From positions 417 through 8,445 of the forward strand of contig DOUW01000140.1 of assembly GCA_003520365.1 (NCBI GenBank): 8,029 nucleotides of DNA, given 5' to 3'. Position 1 is the first letter of the stretch, and each line of letters starts with the position of its first letter. The notes under the pieces were generated by a model that was given only the letters and a program-made list of their open reading frames with translations, had not been told where the DNA came from and searched no databases. This DNA comes from Massilia sp. (GTDB lineage Bacteria > Pseudomonadota > Gammaproteobacteria > Burkholderiales > Burkholderiaceae_D). A program made the translations under genes and the position numbers. This document shows, piece by piece, positions 1 through 7,503 of this stretch.

Positions 1-1573
1 ACATGTCGAAGCGGATCAGCTCGATGCCGAGGATAAAGGAAAGCTGCTTGGCGACCTCGGTCTTGCCGACGCCGGTCGGACCGGAGAACAGGAAGGAGCC
101 GATCGGCTTGTCCTGCTTGCCCAGGCCCGCGCGCGCCATCTTGATCGCCGATGCCAGCGCATCGATCGCCGGGTCCTGGCCGAAGACGACGTTGCGCAGG
201 TCGCGGTCGATCGTCTGCAGCTTGCTGCGGTCGTCCTGGTTGACGGTCTGCGGTGGAATACGCGCGATCTTGGCGATGATTTCCTCGATCTCGGTCTTGC
301 CGATGGTCTTCTTCTGCTTCGACTTCGGCAGGATGCGCTGGGCCGCGCCCGCTTCGTCGATGACGTCGATCGCCTTGTCGGGCAGGTGACGGTCATTGAT
401 GAAGCGCGCCGCCAGTTCGGCCGCGGTCGACAGCGCCGACGACGAGTACTTCACGCCGTGGTGCTCTTCGAAGCGCGACTTCAGGCCACGCAGGATCTGC
501 ACGGTCTGCTCGACCGACGGCTCGTTGACGTCGACCTTCTGGAAGCGGCGGGAAAGCGCATGGTCCTTCTCGAACACGCCGCGGAATTCCGTGAACGTGG
601 TTGCGCCGATGCACTTGAGCTGGCCGTTCGCCAGGGCCGGTTTCAGCAGGTTCGACGCGTCGAGCGTGCCGCCCGATGCGGAACCGGCGCCGATGATCGT
701 GTGGATCTCGTCGATGAACAGGATGCCGTTCGGCGTGTCCTTCAATTGCTTGAGGACGGCCTTCAGGCGCTGTTCGAAGTCGCCGCGGTACTTGGTGCCG
801 GCCAGCAGCGCACCCATGTCCAGCGAATACACGACGGCATTCTGCAGGATCTCGGGCACGTCTTCCTGGACGATGCGCCATGCCAGGCCTTCCGCGATCG
901 CGGTCTTGCCGACGCCGGCTTCGCCCACGAGCAGCGGATTGTTCTTGCGGCGGCGGCACAGGATCTGGATCACGCGGTCCACTTCCTCTTCGCGACCGAT
1001 CAGCGGATCGATCTTGCCGTCGGCGGCCGACTTGTTCAGGTTCTGGGTGAACTGGTCGAGCGGGCTTTCCTTCGTCGCGCCTTCGACCTGCGCCTCTTCC
1101 ACGCCTTCCGACGCCTTCTGGCTGTCGATCTGCTGGTCCTTGCGCACGCCGTGCGAGATGAAGTTCACCACGTCGAGACGGGTCACGCCCTGCTGGTGCA
1201 GGTAGTAAACGGCATGCGAGTCCTTCTCGCCGAAGATCGCCACCAGCACGTTCGCGCCGGTCACTTCCTTCTTGCCGTTCGACGCCGACTGCACATGCAT
1301 GATCGCACGCTGGATCACGCGCTGGAAGCCGAGCGTCGGCTGGGTGTCGACCTCGCCCGTGCCCGGCACGGTCGGGGTGTTGTCACCGATAAAATTGGTC
1401 AAGGTCTTGCGCAGATCGTCGATGTTGACGGCGCATGCACGCAGGACTTCAGCGGCCGAGGGATTATCGAGGAGCGCAAGCAGCAGGTGCTCCACGGTAA
1501 TGAACTCGTGCCGTGCCTGTCGAGCTTCGACAAAGGCCATGTGTAGGGATACTTCAAGTTCCTGCGCAATCAT
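1..1573 (-). CDS. clpA: ClpA, ATP-dependent unfoldase subunit of ClpAP (3' part missing)
   Basis: Class I Hsp100/AAA+ hexameric unfoldase. It feeds substrates, including N-degron proteins delivered by ClpS, into the ClpP peptidase in the cytosol. The frame is open from ATG at 1573 to the left edge (524 complete codons; the family is about 750-770 residues). The start [10 protein letters not shown] is typical of ClpA. Residues 1 to about 145 form the double Clp-N domain that docks ClpS. The first AAA+ domain has Walker A GEAGVGKT at residues 217-224 (902-925) and Walker B with D288/E289 in LFIDEIHT. The second has Walker A GPTGVGKT at residues 498-505 (59-82). Both invariant lysines (K223, K504) are present, each three residues later than in E. 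coli. The second Walker B and the ClpP-docking loop lie outside the window. The start overlaps the clpS stop and is preceded by a strong GGAGG. The identification is very secure. Confidence 0.97.
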   Translation of the reverse strand, partial: MIAQELEVSLHMAFVEARQARHEFITVEHLLLALLDNPSAAEVLRACAVNIDDLRKTLTNFIGDNTPTVPGTGEVDTQPTLGFQRVIQRAIMHVQSASNGKKEVTGANVLVAIFGEKDSHAVYYLHQQGVTRLDVVNFISHGVRKDQQIDSQKASEGVEEAQVEGATKESPLDQFTQNLNKSAADGKIDPLIGREEEVDRVIQILCRRRKNNPLLVGEAGVGKTAIAEGLAWRIVQEDVPEILQNAVVYSLDMGALLAGTKYRGDFEQRLKAVLKQLKDTPNGILFIDEIHTIIGAGSASGGTLDASNLLKPALANGQLKCIGATTFTEFRGVFEKDHALSRRFQKVDVNEPSVEQTVQILRGLKSRFEEHHGVKYSSSALSTAAELAARFINDRHLPDKAIDVIDEAGAAQRILPKSKQKKTIGKTEIEEIIAKIARIPPQTVNQDDRSKLQTIDRDLRNVVFGQDPAIDALASAIKMARAGLGKQDKPIGSFLFSGPTGVGKTEVAKQLSFILGIELIRFDM

Positions 1574-1872
1574 ACTTCCTCCATCACGCACTGCAGGGGG
1601 TGCCCTGCCTTACGCGCATGCGTTAAGACAAACTCCACTTTGGTACACGCTATATCTTTGGAAAACACGCCGCACACGCCTTTGCCGTGACGGTGTACGG
1701 AAAGCATGATCTGCGTCGCTGTCTCGCGATCCTTGTTGAAGTACTCCTGAATGATAGCGACCACAAACTCCATCGGCGTGTAGTCGTCATTCAGCAACGC
1801 CACCTGATACAGGGGCGGTGGTTTTACGATCTGCCGCTCCAGCAGCTGTTCGGTATCGTGCTTGGTTGCCAT
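1570..1872 (-). CDS. clpS: ClpS, N-degron adaptor for ClpAP
   Basis: A 100-residue cytosolic adaptor that binds bulky N-terminal residues and hands the substrate to the ClpA N-domain. A short variable tail (residues 1-16) precedes the conserved [20 protein letters not shown] block. The pocket residues expected from E. coli ClpS are present at a constant offset of six: N28, D29, M34 and H60 (E. coli N34, D35, M40, H66). The C-terminal HPLQC motif is intact. ClpA-contact positions equivalent to E. coli E79 and K84 are D73 and K78. The familiar AETK segment reads ACTK, with Cys76 at the usual Glu position. The stop TGA shares bases with the clpA ATG (ATGA), so translation is probably coupled. 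No clear Shine-Dalgarno precedes the clpS ATG. The divergent neighbour is a cold-shock gene, as at E. coli cspD-clpS. Confidence 0.97.
   Translation of the reverse strand: MATKHDTEQLLERQIVKPPPLYQVALLNDDYTPMEFVVAIIQEYFNKDRETATQIMLSVHRHGKGVCGVFSKDIACTKVEFVLTHARKAGHPLQCVMEEV
1571..1582 (-). promoter_or_regulatory. Ribosome binding site and start of clpA, inside clpS
   Basis: On the minus strand GGAGG (1578-1582) lies four bases before the clpA ATG (1573-1571), within the last codons of clpS. Together with the ATGA overlap this fixes the clpA start and suggests translational coupling of the adaptor to its unfoldase. Confidence 0.85.
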
Positions 1873-1878
1873 GGGCGT

Positions 1879-1906
1879 ATTCTAATGCTTTCAAGGATGA
1901 TGCAAA
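1879..1906 (-). promoter_or_regulatory. Possible clpS promoter close to the start codon
   Basis: On the minus strand TTTGCA (1901-1906), a 16-bp spacer and TAGAAT (1879-1884) resemble a weak sigma-70 promoter. The -10 box ends six bases before the clpS ATG, so transcription would begin at or next to the start codon, giving a leaderless or nearly leaderless mRNA. The -35 is poor (4 of 6), so this is tentative. Confidence 0.25.
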
Positions 1907-2095
1907 GCGGAAAGATCAGATCAACGCGATCCGCTCACTTCGACTCGCTTCCATCTTACTTGTTTTCCGTTGAAAGCGCAGATGGCGTTCCGATTGCAGA
2001 AATCAAGAGCTGGCTTTGCAGATCGTGTGAAGAATTTAGCAACACAACGATCAAAGGGCTTGACTTACAAGATTAGTCCATCAACAATGCAAACA

Positions 2096-2124
2096 TTGAC
2101 ATGTACTTATGTACTTGTTGATAA
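2096..2124 (+). promoter_or_regulatory. Candidate csp promoter
   Basis: A perfect TTGACA (2096-2101) is followed by a 17-bp spacer and TGATAA (2119-2124), a poor -10 hexamer helped by an extended TGT just before it. Initiation would fall near 2131 and leave a leader of about 75 nt, in line with the long leaders of cspA-type genes. A weaker alternative is TTGACT (2060-2065) with AACAAT (2083-2088). Confidence 0.4.
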
Positions 2125-2147
2125 GAAGTGAGCAGGCTGAGGAGGGG

Positions 2148-2163
2148 GCAAGAAGCTTCTTGC
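2148..2163 (+). promoter_or_regulatory. 16-bp perfect palindrome in the csp leader
   Basis: GCAAGAAGCTTCTTGC is its own reverse complement. In RNA it would form a six-base-pair stem with an AGCU loop. It lies directly after a purine run GAGGAGGGGG (2139-2148 includes most of it) and 42 bases before the csp ATG. The purine run is a strong anti-Shine-Dalgarno match but is too far from the csp start to act as its normal ribosome binding site. The hairpin could be a temperature-sensitive leader element or mRNA stabiliser; this role is inferred. Confidence 0.5.
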
Positions 2164-2205
2164 TTTTATGGCTCGTGTGATTTGTTTAAATTTGAAAGTT
2201 CTTTT

Positions 2206-2409
2206 ATGGCAACTGGTACTGTTAAGTGGTTCAATGATTCCAAAGGCTTTGGCTTCATCACTCCAGATGACGGCGGCGAGGATCTGTTTGCACACTTCTC
2301 CGCAATCAACATGAACGGTTTTAAGGCCCTCAAAGAAGGTCAGAAAGTCCAATTCGAAGTCACGCAAGGCCCTAAAGGCAAGCAAGCTTCCAACATCCAG
2401 GGCATGTAA
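2206..2409 (+). CDS. CspA-family cold-shock protein
   Basis: A 67-residue single cold-shock domain that binds single-stranded RNA/DNA and acts as an RNA chaperone in the cytosol. It starts [18 protein letters not shown], with RNP1 (KGFGFI) near residues 13-18 and RNP2 (DLFAHF) near 27-32, and ends at the usual family length. The ATG at 2206 is chosen because the domain begins there; an in-frame GTG at 2128 would add 26 residues unlike any cold-shock protein. The local Shine-Dalgarno is weak (GAAAG, eight to ten bases upstream). Codon use is more AT-rich than in the neighbours, common for highly expressed csp genes. It is divergent from clpS, as cspD is in E. coli and Pseudomonas, but at 67 residues it is CspA/CspE-like in length, so I do not assign a paralogue name. 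A strong terminator follows. Confidence 0.97.
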   Translation: MATGTVKWFNDSKGFGFITPDDGGEDLFAHFSAINMNGFKALKEGQKVQFEVTQGPKGKQASNIQGM

Positions 2410-2432
2410 TCAGCCCCGCGGAAGACGCTAAG

Positions 2433-2458
2433 AACCCCGCCCAGGCGGGGTTTTTTTT
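2433..2458 (+). terminator. Rho-independent terminator of csp
   Basis: AACCCCGC, loop CCAG, GCGGGGTT, running into eight consecutive T (2451-2458). It begins about 24 bases after the csp stop. Textbook form. Confidence 0.95.
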
Positions 2459-2510
2459 CGCTTATCCATTTAGATAGGGCCATTCTCCCGGCATATGCGC
2501 CCTGCCCTTT

Positions 2511-2544
2511 AGAACAAAAGCCCCACCTTTCACGGCGGGGCTTT
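2511..2544 (-). terminator. Rho-independent terminator of icd
   Basis: Read on the minus strand, AAAGCCCCGCC pairs with GGTGGGGCTTT around the loop GTGAAA (2517-2544). One pair is G-U on this strand and would be an A-C mismatch on the other, so the element faces left. A CTTTTGTTCT tail follows. It lies 24 bases past the icd stop and backs on to the csp terminator. Confidence 0.88.
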
Positions 2545-2568
2545 CGATCCGGCGCAATTAATACGCGA

Positions 2569-3825
<1,257 letters not shown>

Positions 3826-3892
3826 CGTGTTCTCCAAAATGGTCGCACGGCGCTCTGCAATGCCACAGCCTCAGGCATCGCCTGCGAACTAC

Positions 3893-3921
3893 ATTACAAT
3901 AGTGGTTGCAAGTCTTGTATA
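3893..3921 (-). promoter_or_regulatory. Possible icd promoter overlapping the palindrome
   Basis: On the minus strand TATACA (3916-3921, 4 of 6 to TTGACA), a 17-bp spacer and TGTAAT (3893-3898, 5 of 6) form a plausible sigma-70 promoter. Its -35 box lies inside the conserved palindrome at 3909-3927, so a protein bound there would compete with RNA polymerase. No equivalent -10 is visible at the icd2 copy, which weakens the case. Confidence 0.3.
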
Positions 3922-3957
3922 AGACATCATGTTGTCTCTTGCATTATGCACCAGTAT
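3909..3957. promoter_or_regulatory. Shared two-part upstream element, copy 1 (icd/rluE region)
   Basis: The first part (3909-3927) is CAAGTCTTGTATAAGACAT, which contains the near-palindrome GTCTTGTATAAGAC with one mismatched pair. After 14 bp comes the second part, CATTATGCACCAGTAT (3942-3957). Both parts recur in the same order and orientation relative to the monomeric isocitrate dehydrogenase gene at 7331-7380. The element ends 83 bp upstream of the icd ATG. It is a candidate operator pair or operator plus promoter; I cannot name the regulator. Confidence 0.75.
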
Positions 3958-4008
3958 CGTGCCCCGCGCCACGCCCGGCACCCAGTCCCGATTCCCTCAC
4001 CCTCTCCC

Positions 4009-4569
4009 ATGGCCCTCATCCTCTTCAACAAACCCTTCCAGGTGCTATGCCAGTTCAGCCCGCAGGAAGGCCGCGAATCGCTCGCCGATTACGTCAAGAT
4101 TCCCAACGTCTACCCGGCCGGCCGCCTCGATGCCGACAGCGAGGGCCTGATGCTCCTCACCGACGACGGCAAGCTGCAGCACAAGATCGCCCACCCCGAC
4201 CACAAGGAAGCCAAGACCTACCTGGTGCAGGTGGACGGCGTCGCCGACGCCGCCGCGTTGGCGCGCCTGCAGGCGCCGCTCGACCTGGGCGACTTCGTCA
4301 CCAAGCCCTGCCGCGCGGTGCGCATCGCCGAGCCGGAATGGCTGTGGCCGCGCAACCCGCCGATCCGCGCCCGGGCCGACAAGCCGACCAGCTGGATCGC
4401 GATCACGCTCGAGGAAGGCAAGAACCGGCAGGTGCGCCGGATGACGGCGGCGGTCGGGCTGCCGACGCTGCGGCTGGGGCGCAGCAGCATCGGGCCGTTT
4501 TCGCTGGCGACCCATCCCCTGATGCCGGGGGAATATGTGGAGGTGCCGGTGGCGGAGTTGCGTAAGTAA
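4009..4569 (+). CDS. rluE: 23S rRNA pseudouridine synthase RluE
   Basis: Converts a uridine in domain V of 23S rRNA (U2457 in E. coli) to pseudouridine. The 186-residue protein has the RsuA/RluB/RluE/RluF fold without an N-terminal S4 domain, as in RluE. Visible landmarks are LILFNKPFQVLCQF (residues 3-16), the catalytic motif GRLDADSEGL with Asp41, the RluE-specific EPEWLWPRNPPIR (108-120), and EGKNRQVRRM (136-145). The start is not certain. ATG 4009 begins directly at the conserved fold but has no Shine-Dalgarno. An in-frame ATG at 3946 would add 21 Pro/Arg-rich residues, but it lies inside the duplicated CATTATGCACCAGTAT element, which is non-coding at its other copy. It is divergent from icd, as in E. 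coli. Confidence 0.93.
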   Translation: MALILFNKPFQVLCQFSPQEGRESLADYVKIPNVYPAGRLDADSEGLMLLTDDGKLQHKIAHPDHKEAKTYLVQVDGVADAAALARLQAPLDLGDFVTKPCRAVRIAEPEWLWPRNPPIRARADKPTSWIAITLEEGKNRQVRRMTAAVGLPTLRLGRSSIGPFSLATHPLMPGEYVEVPVAELRK

Positions 4570-4582
4570 GACGCGGCGGTTC

Positions 4583-4611
4583 CCGTAGGGTGGGCACCCC
4601 GTGCCCACGCG
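4583..4611 (+). repeat. REP-like palindrome with GTAG head, left copy
   Basis: A GTAG tetranucleotide (4585-4588) leads into the perfect hairpin GTGGGCAC-CCC-GTGCCCAC (4590-4608). This is the layout of REP sequences spread by RAYT (TnpA-REP, Y1) transposases: a GTAG head followed by a palindrome. It lies just after the rluE stop. Confidence 0.7.
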
Positions 4612-4730
4612 GACGCCGGCATCGCCTTGGCGGCATGTGAACCATACAGCACGCGCTGCGTTAGCGCTTCATGATGCGTAGCCGCGGCGCATGCTCCACC
4701 GTGCTTGATGCGCCACACTGCGCGGCGTTT

Positions 4731-4773
4731 CGCGTGGGCACGGGGTGCCTAGCGCGGCCCGGCCCACCCTACG
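4731..4773 (-). repeat. REP-like palindrome, right inverted copy with a 15-bp insertion
   Basis: Read on the minus strand it begins CCGTAGGGTGGGC and ends CACCCCGTGCCCACGCG, matching the left copy, but about 15 extra bases (GGCCGGGCCGCGCTA) split the hairpin arm. The GTAG heads of the two copies face outward, as in REP doublets (REPINs). About 119 bp separate the copies. Confidence 0.65.
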
Positions 4774-4822
4774 GTCAGCGCCAACGCTACGAGCCCGCCT
4801 CGTGAATTCGTATTCGAAATTA

Positions 4823-4857
4823 AAAACCCGCCGGGTCCGTAAGGACCGGCGGGTTTT
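4823..4857. terminator. Bidirectional terminator between rluE and icd2
   Basis: AAAACCCGCCGGGTCC, loop GTAA, GGACCGGCGGGTTTT: a stem of about 15 pairs with one bulged G. T-rich tails follow on both strands (TTTTCTTTTG to the right, TTTTTAATTT to the left). It should stop icd2 transcripts and any rluE read-through. Confidence 0.93.
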
Positions 4858-4871
4858 CTTTTGCTCCAAGC

Positions 4872-4890
4872 TGCGCGGCAACGCCGCGCA
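4872..4890. repeat. Small perfect hairpin after icd2
   Basis: TGCGCGGC-AAC-GCCGCGCA forms an eight-base-pair stem just past the icd2 stop and before the terminator. It has no T tract, so it may stabilise the 3' end or be incidental. Confidence 0.5.
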
Positions 4891-4901
4891 AACGGGCACT
4901 A

Positions 4902-7133
4902 TCAGGCGATGGTGTCCAGCGCGCTGTTGAAGGTCGCGCTAGGACGCATCACGGCTTTCACCTTGGCGTCCTCAAGCTTGTAGTAGCCGCCGATGTCGGC
5001 CGGCTTGCCCTGCACTTCCAGAAGTTCGGCGACGATCTTCTGCTCGTTATCAAGCAGGGTCTTGGCCAGCGGCGCGAAGTGGGCCGCCAGTTCGGCGTCC
5101 TCGGTCTGCGCGGCCAGTTCCTGGGCCCAGAACAGCGACAGGTAGAACTGGCTGCCGCGGTTGTCGAGCTCGCCGGTCTTCGGCGACGGCGACTTGCGGT
5201 TGTCCAGCAGCTTGCCGGTAGCGGCGTCGAGCGTCTTGGCCAGGACCTTGGCCTTGTTGTTGCCGGTCTTGATGCCGAGGTCTTCCAGCGAGACGGCCAG
5301 CGCCAGGAATTCGCCCAGCGAGTCCCAACGCAGGTGGTTCTCTTCCGTCAGCTGCTGCACGTGCTTCGGCGCCGAGCCGCCGGCGCCGGTTTCGTACATG
5401 CCGCCGCCGGCCATCAGCGGAACGATCGACAGCATCTTGGCGCTGGTGCCCAGTTCCAGGATCGGGAACAGGTCGGTCAGGTAGTCGCGCAGGATGTTGC
5501 CGGTCACCGAGATGGTGTCCAGGCCGCGCTTGACGCGCTCCAGGGTGTAGCGCATCGCGCGCACCTGCGACATGATCTGGATGTCCAGGCCGGTCGTGTC
5601 GTGATCCTTCAGGTAGGTCTTGACCTTCTTGATCAGTTCGTTCTCGTGCGGACGGTACGGGTCCAGCCAGAACACGGCCGGCATGCCCGAGTTGCGCGCG
5701 CGGGTGACCGCCAGCTTGACCCAGTCGCGGATCGGGGCATCCTTCACCTGGCACATGCGCCAGATGTCGCCCTGCTCGACGTTCTGGCTCATCAGGACTT
5801 CGCCGGTGGCGATGTCGGTGATGTTGGCCACGCCGTCTTCGCTGATCTCGAAGGTCTTGTCGTGCGAACCGTATTCCTCGGCCTGCTGGGCCATCAGGCC
5901 CACGTTCGGGACGGTGCCCATGGTCTTCGGATCGAAGGCGCCATGCCACTTGCAGAAGTTGATGACTTCCTGGTAGATGCGGGCGAAGGTCGATTCAGGG
6001 ATGACGGCCTTGACTTCCTTCAGGCGGCCATCGGCGCCGTACATCTTGCCGCCGGCGCGGATCATCGCAGGCATCGAGGCGTCGACGATGACGTCGTTCG
6101 GCGAGTGGAAGTTGGTGATGCCCTTGGCCGAGTCGACCATGGCCAGCGCCGGACGGTGTTCCTGGCAGGCGTGCAGGTCGCGCTCGATTTCTTCGCGCTG
6201 CGAGGCCGGCAGGTCGGCGATCTTGTTGTACAGGTCGGCCATGCCGTTGTTGACGTTGATGCCGAGGCTGTCGAACAGCGCGCCGTGCTTGGCGAACGCG
6301 TCCTTGTAGAACATGCGCACGCAGTGGCCGAAGACGATCGGATGCGAGACCTTCATCATCGTCGCCTTCACGTGCAGCGAGAACAGCACGCCGGTGTTCT
6401 TCGCGTCTTCGATCTGCTTTTCGTAGAACTCGAGCAGGGCCTTGCGGCTCATGAACATCGAGTCGATGATCTCGCCGTCCTGCAGCGCGACCTTCGGTTT
6501 CAGGACGATGGTCTGGCCGCTCTTGGTGACCAGTTCCATCTTGACTTCACGGGCGCGGTCGAGGGTCATCGACTTTTCGCCGTGGTAGAAGTCGCCGTGG
6601 GTCATGTGCGACACGTGGGTGCGCGAGGCCGGCGACCATTCGCCCATCGAGTGCGGGTTCTTGCGGGCGTATTCCTTGACCGCCTTCGGTGCGCGGCGGT
6701 CCGAGTTACCTTCGCGCAGGACGGGATTTACGGACGAGCCGATGCACTTGGCATACTTGGCCTTGATCGCCTTTTCCTCGTCGGTCTTCGGATCGGCCGG
6801 GTAGTCCGGCAGGTCGTAGCCCTTGCCCTGCAGTTCCTTGATCGCGGCCACCAGCTGGCCGACCGATGCGGAGATGTTCGGCAGCTTGATGATGTTCGCG
6901 TCCGGCTCCAGGGTCTTCTTGCCCAGCTCGCTCAGGACGTCGGGGACGCGCTGTTCCGGGGTCAGGCGTTCCGGGAACTGGGCCAGGATACGTGCGGCGA
7001 CCGAGATATCGGCCTGCTCGACGCGGATACCCGCAGCCTTGGTGAAGGTGCTGACGACAGGCAGGAAGGCGTGGGTCGCCAGCAGCGGCGCCTCGTCGGT
7101 CAGGGTGTAGATGATGGTCGGATCACTGCTCAT
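4902..7133 (-). CDS. icd2: NADP-dependent isocitrate dehydrogenase, monomeric type
   Basis: Catalyses the same reaction as icd (isocitrate + NADP to 2-oxoglutarate + CO2 + NADPH) but belongs to the monomeric family of about 740 residues (Azotobacter vinelandii, Corynebacterium; called idh in Pseudomonas). The 743 residues are full length. Active-site positions known from the Azotobacter enzyme appear one residue later here: S133, N136, R140 and R146 in [15 protein letters not shown], then K256, D351 and Y421. They appear two later further on: R549, D550 and D554 in NILRDYLTD, with NADP-contacting H591 in [10 protein letters not shown] and R602 in [12 protein letters not shown] 7133 has a GAGGAA ribosome site about eight bases upstream and matches the family N-terminus ([10 protein letters not shown]). 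A bidirectional terminator follows the gene. It shares an upstream element with icd, which implies common control. Confidence 0.97.
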   Translation of the reverse strand: MSSDPTIIYTLTDEAPLLATHAFLPVVSTFTKAAGIRVEQADISVAARILAQFPERLTPEQRVPDVLSELGKKTLEPDANIIKLPNISASVGQLVAAIKELQGKGYDLPDYPADPKTDEEKAIKAKYAKCIGSSVNPVLREGNSDRRAPKAVKEYARKNPHSMGEWSPASRTHVSHMTHGDFYHGEKSMTLDRAREVKMELVTKSGQTIVLKPKVALQDGEIIDSMFMSRKALLEFYEKQIEDAKNTGVLFSLHVKATMMKVSHPIVFGHCVRMFYKDAFAKHGALFDSLGINVNNGMADLYNKIADLPASQREEIERDLHACQEHRPALAMVDSAKGITNFHSPNDVIVDASMPAMIRAGGKMYGADGRLKEVKAVIPESTFARIYQEVINFCKWHGAFDPKTMGTVPNVGLMAQQAEEYGSHDKTFEISEDGVANITDIATGEVLMSQNVEQGDIWRMCQVKDAPIRDWVKLAVTRARNSGMPAVFWLDPYRPHENELIKKVKTYLKDHDTTGLDIQIMSQVRAMRYTLERVKRGLDTISVTGNILRDYLTDLFPILELGTSAKMLSIVPLMAGGGMYETGAGGSAPKHVQQLTEENHLRWDSLGEFLALAVSLEDLGIKTGNNKAKVLAKTLDAATGKLLDNRKSPSPKTGELDNRGSQFYLSLFWAQELAAQTEDAELAAHFAPLAKTLLDNEQKIVAELLEVQGKPADIGGYYKLEDAKVKAVMRPSATFNSALDTIA

Positions 7134-7150
7134 GCACTATTTCCTCGGTT

Positions 7151-7169
7151 ATCGCGAAGATCTCGCGAT
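7151..7169 (-). promoter_or_regulatory. Leader hairpin just before the icd2 ribosome binding site
   Basis: ATCGCGA-loop-TCGCGAT is a perfect seven-base-pair stem with a five-base loop. On the minus strand its 3' foot ends a few bases before the GAGGAA ribosome site of icd2. It could affect translation or mRNA stability; this is inferred from position only. Confidence 0.5.
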
Positions 7170-7232
7170 GTGTAAAACTTGATAAGTAACGCCTGCCCGC
7201 GCCCGCACGGTATGCGGCGCGCTCGCTGGATC

Positions 7233-7254
7233 ATACTACTCCGATACTACTCCG
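7233..7254. repeat. 11-bp perfect tandem repeat upstream of icd2
   Basis: ATACTACTCCG occurs twice back to back (7233-7243 and 7244-7254). The period is about one helical turn. It lies between the icd2 start and the shared upstream element. Confidence 0.8.
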
Positions 7255-7330
7255 CCCAGAACGCGATGGACAGAGCGCGAAGAGGTGTTCCCGGCCGCTC
7301 GGCGCGCTTGGCATTCTCCCGGCCGCGCCC

Positions 7331-7380
7331 CAAGTCTTCTATAAGACATAAGACGCGCGTTTCACATTATGCACCAGTAT
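7331..7380. promoter_or_regulatory. Shared two-part upstream element, copy 2 (icd2 region)
   Basis: CAAGTCTTCTATAAGACAT (7331-7349) matches the icd copy at 18 of 19 positions. It is followed after 15 bp by CATTATGCACCAGTAT (7365-7380), identical over all 16 bases. Here the palindrome arm ATAAGAC is repeated in tandem (7341-7354), giving three half-sites. The element ends 197 bp from the icd2 ATG, compared with 83 bp at icd, so the icd2 leader is longer if the promoter is in the same place. Confidence 0.75.
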
Positions 7381-7503
7381 TTTACGCTGCGCTACCGGTT
7401 TAGCGATCCGGAGGGCTGTCTCCAGGCCTGCGCACCCGGCCGCGCGAACGCGCTAGCATGTGGCATCCGCCTGTATTTCCAGGTTTATTCGACAGGAGCC
7501 GCC

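Larger units (their letters stand above)
1873..2205. other. Divergent intergenic region between clpS and csp
   Basis: A stretch of 333 bp, visibly more AT-rich than its surroundings, separates clpS (leftward) from csp (rightward). It holds the weak clpS promoter at its left end and the csp promoter and transcribed leader at its right end. Roughly 1910-2055 shows no motif I can name. A short open frame at 1885-2076 has no Shine-Dalgarno and resembles no family I know, so I treat it as non-coding. Confidence 0.8.
4570..4901. other. Convergent intergenic region between rluE and icd2
   Basis: These 332 bp hold no gene I can support. They contain an inverted pair of REP-like repeats (4583-4773), a bidirectional terminator (4823-4857) and a short hairpin (4872-4890). 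Small open frames across the repeat pair are by-products of its GC-rich palindromes. Confidence 0.85.
7134..7503. other. Divergent intergenic region between icd2 and the DUF2243 gene
   Basis: This 370-bp stretch carries, from the icd2 side, a hairpin before the ribosome site (7151-7169), an 11-bp tandem repeat (7233-7254) and the second copy of the shared two-part element (7331-7380). From 7381 to 7490 I see no clear promoter for the rightward gene. No gene is supported here. Confidence 0.8.

Noticed and set aside
386..1546. 386-codon plus-strand frame opposite clpA
   Set aside because: Antisense shadow of clpA with no family features; clpA itself is clear from its start and both Walker A motifs.
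1885..2076. 63-codon open frame in the clpS-csp intergenic region
   Set aside because: No Shine-Dalgarno, no recognisable family, and it occupies a promoter-bearing AT-rich gap. Chance is the simpler explanation.
2168..2314. 48-codon frame overlapping the csp start in another frame
   Set aside because: Most of it is csp read out of frame. The ATG context is noted as a possible decoy, but a real product is not supported.
3947..3963. NtrC-like dyad TGCACC-AGTAT-CGTGCC near icd
   Set aside because: The first half fits TGCACC-N5-GGTGCA, but the second half is only 4 of 6 and is lost at the icd2 copy. No sigma-54 -24/-12 element is visible nearby.
4669..4930. Small open frames across the REP-like pair and terminator, both strands
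   Set aside because: They run through palindromes and a terminator, lack ribosome sites and show no family features.
5079..7175. Long open frame of 698 codons on the plus strand opposite icd2
   Set aside because: It mirrors icd2 in a GC-rich genome, with composition dominated by Leu, Arg, Val, Asp and His and no recognisable domain. The minus-strand protein is unmistakable.
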